Shown here piece by piece: positions 57,441 through 64,000 of a stretch of DNA of 64,000 bases. Both the position numbers and the translations under genes were made by a program. Position 1 is the first letter of the stretch. Every line of letters starts with the position of its first letter. This DNA comes from Hemicordylus capensis. Lineage: Eukaryota; Chordata; Lepidosauria; Squamata; Cordylidae. The DNA is taken from the NCBI RefSeq assembly GCF_027244095.1, contig NC_069660.1, positions 135,769,834 to 135,833,833 on the forward strand, written 5' to 3'. The notes beneath the pieces are model-generated. The model had not been told where the DNA came from and made no database searches. It saw only the letters and a program-made list of their open reading frames with translations.

Positions 57441-58213
57441 GTTTTGAATTGCTGGTTCTTCAATGCAATGGCTTCATTTGACGTACTGACCACTTGGCTC
57501 TGATGTAGGCTCTCGTATATAATAGGCCTTTTCCTCCAAGAGGTTAGCTGTGTGGTGACATTTCATGCATGGCCAAAATGTTAAAACAACTCATTGCTGG
57601 CCTACAGAAATATTTCCTAATTTCATAGCACTTCATCATGGCTTCCATATGGATGAGCAAAGGCAGAACAAAAGATGTGGTGAAGGTAGGATATGGCCTT
57701 AGCACTCACAATAACTGAGTGCTAAAGCAACATCTCTCTTTCCACAAAATGTCCATAGAAAACTGGAGTTTTCTGGATGTCCATCTGTAGCTGTCTCAAA
57801 GATGGATTCAATGGCCATTTCAAGTACAAGAGCCCATTTCTCCCAGGAGCAATGAAAGAGCAATTGAAGAAATACAGAGAGCAATGTGGAGCTTCCAAAG
57901 CAGAAGTTTTCATGGAAATATTACCGCACACTGCAGCAGTGGATATGTGTTGGCACTGGATATATGGAGGATGCCTTGCCAGCAAACAAATTGCCCAGTG
58001 GGGAATGGATGAGATGAACGGATTCCGCCAGTTTTGACATAACATTTTGGAATGATGTCCTCCTCTCAGGATTTGGAGTTGTAACAAGAAAGTGAGAGAG
58101 AATGCTTTGCTCTCTCTGTTTCTTAATCACTGTAACTCATTTAGCCTCACACATATCCTTCTGCTTGTCTCCTAGACCAAGCCAAGACTACAAGATGATA
58201 TTTTCATTTATTG
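57441..58213. other. No gene recognised
   Basis: Two overlapping frames, 57777-58037 + (86 codons) and 57722-58087 - (121 codons), are open. Neither shows a known domain. Nothing else was recognised. Confidence 0.35.
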
Positions 58214-58345
58214 TATTTGAAGCTTGCTGGAGGACCTTGGGCCAGTCATGTTTTTTCAGCCTAACCTTCTTCACAGGGTTTCTGCAAGGATGAAATGTAT
58301 TATACACTAAGTTCCATAGAAGAAGCGCAGGATAGAAAGGTAATT
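58214..58345 (+). mobile_element. tRNA-type SINE, 3' half only
   Basis: CCTTGGGCCAGTCATG, CAGCCTAACCTTCTTCACAG and GCGCAGGATAGAAAGG match the 3' half of the SINE at 55.9 kb. Confidence 0.65.
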
Positions 58346-58915
58346 TATACTATATTAATTATATTATTATACCACCAATATTATTATTCCACCAAGCTTT
58401 TAAATGCAGTCAGAGCAGTTTAACAAGCATGAAAATTACAGCAATAAGATATCACATCATAACTATAAAATGGCATGTTATGTTGCATCATATCCTCCTT
58501 TCTCTTTCCCTTGTAATTTAATATACAGAAGAATAAGAACTTTTCCTGTGTAAGATTTAATAACGTCCAGTGTTTAACAGTTGAACGCAAAAACAAAGCA
58601 GGTGCAGCTGCTGAAGAAAGGATTTATGCCAACACGTTCAGTATCTTATCTTTTTCAAGGAAATTCTATAAACAATAAAATGTACACTTAATAAGCTCTC
58701 TGCACATGTATGCATATAGAAAATATAAAAAGATATATAAAGGGATAATACCACATGTTCCTTAAAGTGCAATTTAAGCATAAAACTTTCAAGTTCAATT
58801 ACAAATACACAAAGAATAATGCTTATTAACACAGAGCCTAGAACAACTATTGATAACGTTTTAAAAGTTTACAGGGCAGTCTCTAAACAGAGCTACTTGA
58901 GCAACAGCAAGAATA
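58346..58915. other. No gene seen
   Basis: AT-rich unique sequence. Confidence 0.4.
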
Positions 58916-59035
58916 ATGAAAATGAATAATCTAGCTGAAAGTTATATTTGGTGGCCAGACTTTGATCAGGATATAGAATTCGAAAGCAGTAGCTGTGAGC
59001 TTTGTAACACTAGAAGTGAATGGGGCAAAAATAAA
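58916..59035 (+). mobile_element. Fossil fragment of a Ty3/gypsy-type integrase
   Basis: A short stretch with WWPDFDQDIE and a CELC pair, the zinc-binding N-terminal region of integrases of Ty3/gypsy LTR retrotransposons. It is a small isolated and broken remnant: no LTRs or other retroelement parts were found around it. Probably old. Confidence 0.6.
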
Positions 59036-59200
59036 GAGACATGTGGATCAGTGGTGGCTGGAGAGGGCGGTGCTTGGGGGGCGGTGAGAGGTAAAAAGTG
59101 ATTACCGTTGGCACCCACAAGCTGCCACAAGCAGTTTTGCCCCGCCCAGCATCCCACACAGCAGCTGCCACAGCTCTGGCACAAAGCTGGACTCTGCACA

Positions 59201-59789
59201 TAGGGGTGTGCACGGAACTGGATAGTCTGGTTCAGATTGAGTGCAAATTGCACTTGAACCTGACCGGGCCAGTTTGGTCCTGCCCCATCAAACCCCACCT
59301 CCCCGGTCCATTCGGGGGGGGGGTTGCGATTAAAAAATGTTTTTTTAAAAAAATTGTACCACCTAGCCCCTTCGAGGGGCTTCCTAAAGGTCCCTCCCCC
59401 GCCAGCCTCGTTTATCACCACCGTGGCCCATAAAATAATCCTTTTTGGCCTGTTTGGGCCTCTGTTATTTGGTGCGGGGACCATTTTGCCTGCCACCGTG
59501 CATTCTCAAATGGCCTCTGCAAGGCCTGGCATGGCTGAGGGCCTCACAGAGGTCATTTGAGCATGCACAGTGGCCATTTTTGGAAAAGAAATTTAAAAAT
59601 GGCCACTACGCATGCTCAAGTGAAGCCCCCCAAAGGAGCTAGGAGGGAACTAAAAGAAAAAAAATATTATTATTTTAAATTCACAAACTGGTGCAGGGGT
59701 TTGGTTCCATTCCGGACGGAACCAGTTTGGGGTTTCCCCAAACCCCCGAACCGAGCTCCCGAACCCTCGAACCAGTTTGCACATCCCTA
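59201..59789. mobile_element. hAT foldback MITE, TAGGGATG family copy 6, perfect TSD
   Basis: Ends TAGGGGTGTGCACGGAACTG and CCAGTTTGCACATCCCTA. The duplication tctgcaca (59193-59200 and 59790-59797) is exact. The internal hairpin pairs GCCCCTTCGAGGGGC-type and CATTCTCAAATGGCC words with their inverses near 59565-59645. 589 bp, non-coding. Confidence 0.95.
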
Positions 59790-60029
59790 TCTGCACATGC
59801 ACGGAGGCCATTTGCATGGTCAGCAACACTGGTTGTGGGGTTCTTGGTTAGAATGTAAGCAGTGACACTGCAGTTTGCAGATAGCTGCAGGATGGTGGTT
59901 TTGTTTGCTCTTTTTGTTCTTGTTTGCTCTCCATATAAAGGCTTTTGGGACCTAATGATGCCTTTGGCGTGAAACTTCTTCATAACCTATGCACCTAGGG
60001 TTGCTAACTGACCCAAGGGGCAGCTGTTC

Positions 60030-61019
60030 ATGTTGATCTTTGTCAGTCAGATTTCAGGCCATGGCATAACATGGAGACAACATTGGTGACTCTGGTTAAT
60101 GACTTGTATTGTGACTATTATGAGGGTCATGCCCATCTCTTGGTCCTTTTAGATCTCTCAGCAGCTTTCGATACCATTGACCATGGTTTCTTTCTGGAGC
60201 GCCTGCGTATTGGGTATTGAGGGCACTGTTGAGTATTGGGGACACTGTTTTGCAGTGGTTCCATCCCTTCCTTAGTGGGCATTTTCAGTCAGTGTGTATT
60301 GGTGGCGAGTGCTCTGCCCTGTGGCCACTCTTTTGTGGGGGTGGATCAGGGCTTGGTTCTTGCACCCATTCTTTTTAACATCTACATGAAACTGCTGGTG
60401 CTGGTCATCCCTCAGTTTTGGGTGAGATTCCATCAATATGCCGATGATATTCAGCTGTATATTGCCACCACAGGCCACTCCAGAGATGCCATTTCTGTGC
60501 TTGCTCAGTGTCTGGAGGCTGTCAGGGTATGGATGGGCCAAAACAAGTTCACACTTAATCCCTCCAAGACTAAGCTGCTATTGCTTACTCCTCAATCTGG
60601 CCAATTGCCAAGTCTGAGTCTCTCCCTGGATGGGGTTGTGCTGGTACTCACCTTTAAAACCCTTCAGGGCTTAGCATCTGTTTACCTTCAGGACCGCCTC
60701 TCCTGGCCAGTCCTGTCCTGTGAGATCTTCTCCAGTTGCCCTTCTTTTAGTCCCTGGTCTCAGAGACGTCCATAGTTCTAGGGCCCGTGAAAGGGCTTCC
60801 TTTGTTGCTGCCCCTTCAATTTGGAATTCCCTTTTTTTCTCAGATTCAGTCTGCTTCCCTCCTTTCAGCCTTTAACACCTTATTGAAGAGATTTCTTTTC
60901 TGCCAGGCATTTGCCCTTTAATTTCCCCCCCTCTAAATCTCAGATGCTGTTCTTGTTTTGTACACTGCCCTGAGTCTGTGGATTGGGCAGTATATCAAAC
61001 CCTTTAATAAATAAAATAA
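60030..61019 (+). mobile_element. L2-clade LINE, 3' half with reverse transcriptase
   Basis: Reverse transcriptase motifs in order: SDFRPWHNME near the start, LLVLLDLSAAFDTIDH (about 60140-60190), LFNIYMKLL, and the catalytic YADD at 60437-60448 within HQYADDIQLY, then WMGQNKFTLNPSKTKLL. The words LLDLSAAFDTIDH and YADD.QLY with NP.KT are those of the L2/CR1 group, closest to L2. The 3' part has TTTGGAATTCCC, ACACTGCCCTGAGTCTG and an AATAAATAAA tail at about 61000. Endonuclease and ORF1 are missing. At least one frame change separates the AAFDTIDH and YADD parts, so it is dead. Confidence 0.88.
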
Positions 61020-62247
61020 CAAATATTATCATCCAGAGTAACTCATGCACCATTTTTTGTCAAACCCCCTTCCGTCTGTTGCTTTCAGTGTTGCTTTTTT
61101 TTGGGAGGGGGGGCAGCATTTGGGGCAGCAAAGGGAGGGGACCCACCTAATTTTCAAGATGTTTTGATGAAAAGTTACATTTTAAGTAAGACGAGATAGA
61201 AAGCTTTATTATTCCAATTTTATTTATTTTTGTTGCACAAAAGAGGAAAGTTTGGAATCAGAAAAAGAAAGAAATCAATAGTGGAAATTAAACTCTACAT
61301 TAGCTCTTTTGAATAACGAGACCTTCATTCACAATTGCAATTTCTTGCATATTATGCAATTACATTAGGAGCCTTTCTGCATTTGTAAGAGCAAAACACA
61401 ATCCAGGGGAATATTAAATTTGTTATATAAAGCAAATGCTGCAGCCATCTATGGCCTCATAATTTCAATCAGATTCCACATGGAAATTATTTTTTAATAT
61501 GTTGAGAGCACCCAGGATAATTGCTCTTTGGGTGTGTGTGTGTGTTTAATGCTTATGAAACAATTGTGCTAGAAATCAATGGTTAGATAAAGATTCGACT
61601 GTAAAGAAATTTATAAAGAACTCTACAAAACCTTACCTAAACAAGTCTGAAATTAAAACCAACCAATGAAAAATCTAAAACAATTAAACTTTGAAAATGG
61701 GATGTGCCATACGTACATAGAACATTTCCCTTCACAAGTTTTAATAATCCAACACAAACAAGGGATCAAACTGTATTTTTGAAATAAAGAAAAGTGGAAA
61801 TAATCAATTCCATTTGCTCTGTTTTCCTCTGGTGTTATATGTTTATGTATGATAGCAGTTCAGATTATTTCTTGATCTGGTGCTGGTAGTGCTACTATTA
61901 CTTATTGACTGAGACATACATTGAGCCCTTAGGCTGCTGAGCACTTTCAGAAGTCTCTGCCTTCCTTTCATAAAGTGATGGGAGCTTGGGTTTTCCAGCA
62001 GCCATACAAGGAAGGTTGATCAAATAAACTATAATCTCCAAACCTGTAGACAGAAAGGGGTAGATAAAGAATTCAATCAGGGATTTACCTGGTAATGTTC
62101 TTCCCTGTATTCATTTTGGGTTTTTTTTAATATGCAGGTCTTACAACATCTCCAGGGGGCAGGGTGGAATCGAGAGGACACTGACCACAAACTTGGTACA
62201 AAGTACAGATAATCCTATGGGCAGCTCTAGTCATAATAAATGTGTTG
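61020..62247. other. Unique DNA, candidate conserved stretch
   Basis: 61270-61520 resembles conserved non-coding DNA in texture (many ATTA and TTGCAT/ATGCAA words). No gene was seen. Confidence 0.4.
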
Positions 62248-62259
62248 TAGTAAGGGGTC

Positions 62260-62520
62260 GGCACCTAATGGTGCAGCAGGGAAATGACTTGCCCAGCGAG
62301 CAAGAGGTTGCCGGTTTGAATCCCCACTGCTATGTTTCCCAGACTATGGGATACACCTATATCGGGCAACAGTGTATAGGAAGATGCTGAAAGGCATCAT
62401 CTCGCACTGCATGGGAGGAGGCAATGGTAAACCCCTCCTGTATACGACCAAAGAAAACCACAGTGCTTTGTGGGCGCCAGGAGTCGACACCGACTCGAGG
62501 GCACAACTGTACCTTTATTT
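62260..62520 (+). mobile_element. Sauria-type SINE, full length with TSD
   Basis: Head CACCTAATGGTGCAGCAGGG, B box GGTTTGAATCC at 62313-62323, body GGCAATGGTAAACCCCTCC, tail GGAGTCGACACCGACTCGAG and CTGTACCTTTATT. Duplications tagtaaggggtc (62248-62259) and tagtgaggggtc (62521-62532), one mismatch. Confidence 0.93.
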
Positions 62521-62532
62521 TAGTGAGGGGTC

Positions 62533-63130
62533 ACTGCCACTAACTCCCAAGGAGGCTAATCTCATGAATGTTCCAGTCCTTTGAGTATATTGTTTGAGAA
62601 TTGCCAGTTACCAGACCCTGGAGAAGCTGGCAGGAGATTTACTGAAAAACAAACTTGCCTGTGGTGTAATAACAGAGCAATGCAGGGAGGAATTACTGGG
62701 AGCTTTAAAAAAAAAAGAAAAAGCAAATTTGTAGGACTCTGAGGTGTTCTGAGGGAGCAGAGTCCCTTCCTGGCTCTTAGAGTGTGGTCATAAGCAGGGA
62801 TTAGTGAACATCCTCTTCTCTGAGATCAAGCTTGCTGCTCTAACACTAATAAGCCTCAGCAAGTTGCTATCCCAGTGACAGCAACGCATGCTTCTTATAT
62901 ATGTACTGGTTAGTGATTGAGAATGGGTTGGTTTTTAAGCTGGAAGCTTATTCCGCATTTCTTTGCAGAAAGAAATGCATCTGTACAGGCATCTGTTTAT
63001 TTTGTTCTCTTTTTTCCAACTAGGGAAGATTAAATTATGTTGTTAATTTGTTGACCAAACTACTATACCTTTTGAGTCCTTCTGTCCTCAGTAAGGAAAC
63101 ACTGATTTACCCAAGTGATCAAAGTGTAGG
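62533..63130. other. No gene seen
   Basis: Unique sequence; nothing recognised. Confidence 0.4.
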
Positions 63131-63335
63131 GCAGAGTGGTGTAGTGGTTAAAATGCTGGACTAGGACTGGGGACTGATTTGAATCCATGAGTTCAAATCC
63201 ATGAGTTCAGCCATGATACTTGCTGGGTGACTCTGGCCCAGTCACATCTCTCTCAGCCTAACCTACTTCACAGGGTTGTTGTCGGTTGTGAGATATTTGT
63301 AGAAACAGGTGGATTGTGCATTATAGGCAGGTTCT
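63131..63335 (+). mobile_element. tRNA-type SINE
   Basis: GAGTGGTGTAGTGGTTAAAA (A box), GAGTTCAAATCC (B box, in a segment duplicated twice), TGGCCCAGTCACATCTC, CACAGGGTTGTTGTCGG. The tail is diverged. Confidence 0.8.
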
Positions 63336-63878
63336 ATAATGGAAGGGGCTGTCAAGGGCAAGATGGAGCAAGGACAGTGTAGCTGGGTCAGGGACAGAGG
63401 AATATATGGGAATCTATCCTAAGATGGGCAAACAGGCAGGAAGCAAAAACAATTCACCAGATGGAATTCAGATCAGATATTTCCTTAGGGAGCATCAGGC
63501 CATGAACACGGTGATGAAGACAGTAGAAAGAACAAACAAGTTCAAGATACAGTCTCAAGAGCCCTAATGCAGTCTTTAACCTTTTCAGACCCCAGACTCA
63601 GTTTTAGCTCCAACATGAGGCCTACTTTTAAAAACGTTAACATTTGTCATTTTCTCTATATTTCTACTTATCTTCCTCCCCTTCTCTTATCTCTGTGATT
63701 CTTTTCTCAAAGTACAACAGCTGCTAAAACCATTAATGAAATTAGTGGTGATGTCTCCACTGATGTGACCTGCCATAGGTTGGGAGTGGGGCACAATCCT
63801 GTTGTGAGTCACAACTCACCAACTGCAGCCCAATTCTCTAAGTGAAGCTATTGACCAACCTGCTGGCACCCTGTTCTG
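63336..63878. other. No gene seen
   Basis: Unique sequence; nothing recognised. Confidence 0.4.
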
Positions 63879-63995
63879 TCGCTTAGTAGAAGGTCCCAGC
63901 CGCTTCTTAATAGAAGGTCCCTTTAGTAGAAGGTCCTTAGTAGAAGTTCTTGGTAGAAGGTCCCAGTAAGACTGTCGCTTAGTAGAAGGTCCCAC
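63879..63995. repeat. Minisatellite, 14-bp core TTAGTAGAAGGTCC
   Basis: The core or a one- to three-base variant starts at 63883, 63907, 63923, 63937, 63951 and 63979. The longer word TGTCGCTTAGTAGAAGGTCC occurs at 63878 and 63974, suggesting a higher-order unit of about 96 bp that may continue past the window. Confidence 0.8.
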
Positions 63996-64000
63996 ATTCA

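Noticed and set aside
1-64000. CRISPR array, operon, phage or bacterial system
   Set aside because: All content is vertebrate: SINEs, LINEs, hAT and Tc1 elements. The tandem repeats lack the regular repeat-spacer layout of a CRISPR.

Overview
The window looks like intergenic or intronic DNA from a squamate reptile, probably a lizard. This rests on two complete Sauria-type SINEs (tRNA head, tail ending near GTCGACACCGACTCGAGG), other lizard-type tRNA-like and 5S-like SINEs, L2-clade LINE pieces, a Tc1 element and a very heavy load of hAT-like miniature transposons. No gene is complete here. The only candidate host coding sequence is a terminal exon on the + strand at about 27.73-28.18 kb, with a good splice acceptor, a 57-codon open frame and a poly(A) signal. 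I do not recognise its protein.

Layout. 0-10 kb: AT-rich unique DNA around a 1.6 kb hAT-ended foldback element made of about 147-bp units (1919-3516), a tRNA-Ala-headed SINE and a long inverted-repeat element with interleaved arms (7411-8664). 10-20 kb: Sauria SINE with 12-bp target duplications, short L2-tailed retroposon, GGCTATTC-type element, mostly quiet DNA. 20-27 kb: SINEs, two adjacent foldbacks (21.2-21.8 kb), hAT MITEs, and one SINE split by two separate hAT insertions. 27-29 kb: the candidate exon. 29-33 kb: G-rich minisatellite, hAT foldback, then a 1.4 kb CpG-rich repeat. 33-39 kb: TAGGGATG-type foldback with a perfect 8-bp duplication, a tandem-repeat element with Helentron-like ends, and a composite array of satellite-like units. 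39-46 kb: decayed BED-zinc-finger hAT transposase on the - strand, with an internal inverted duplication, next to a 1.23 kb hAT element with exact duplications. 46-58 kb: more GGCTATTC-type elements, an inverted pair of Tc1 pieces with a MITE inserted in the transposase, SINEs. 58-64 kb: small Ty3/gypsy integrase fossil, another TAGGGG-ended MITE with exact duplications, L2 reverse transcriptase remnant, Sauria SINE, tRNA-SINE and a 14-bp minisatellite running to near the window end.

The most noteworthy content is the set of snap-back DNA transposon families (termini TAGGGATGTGCA and GGCTATTCACA) whose interiors are large hairpins or arrays of nucleosome-length repeats, together with the unassigned terminal exon. 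Family names for repeats come from motif recognition, not from a database search. Boundaries without target duplications are approximate.
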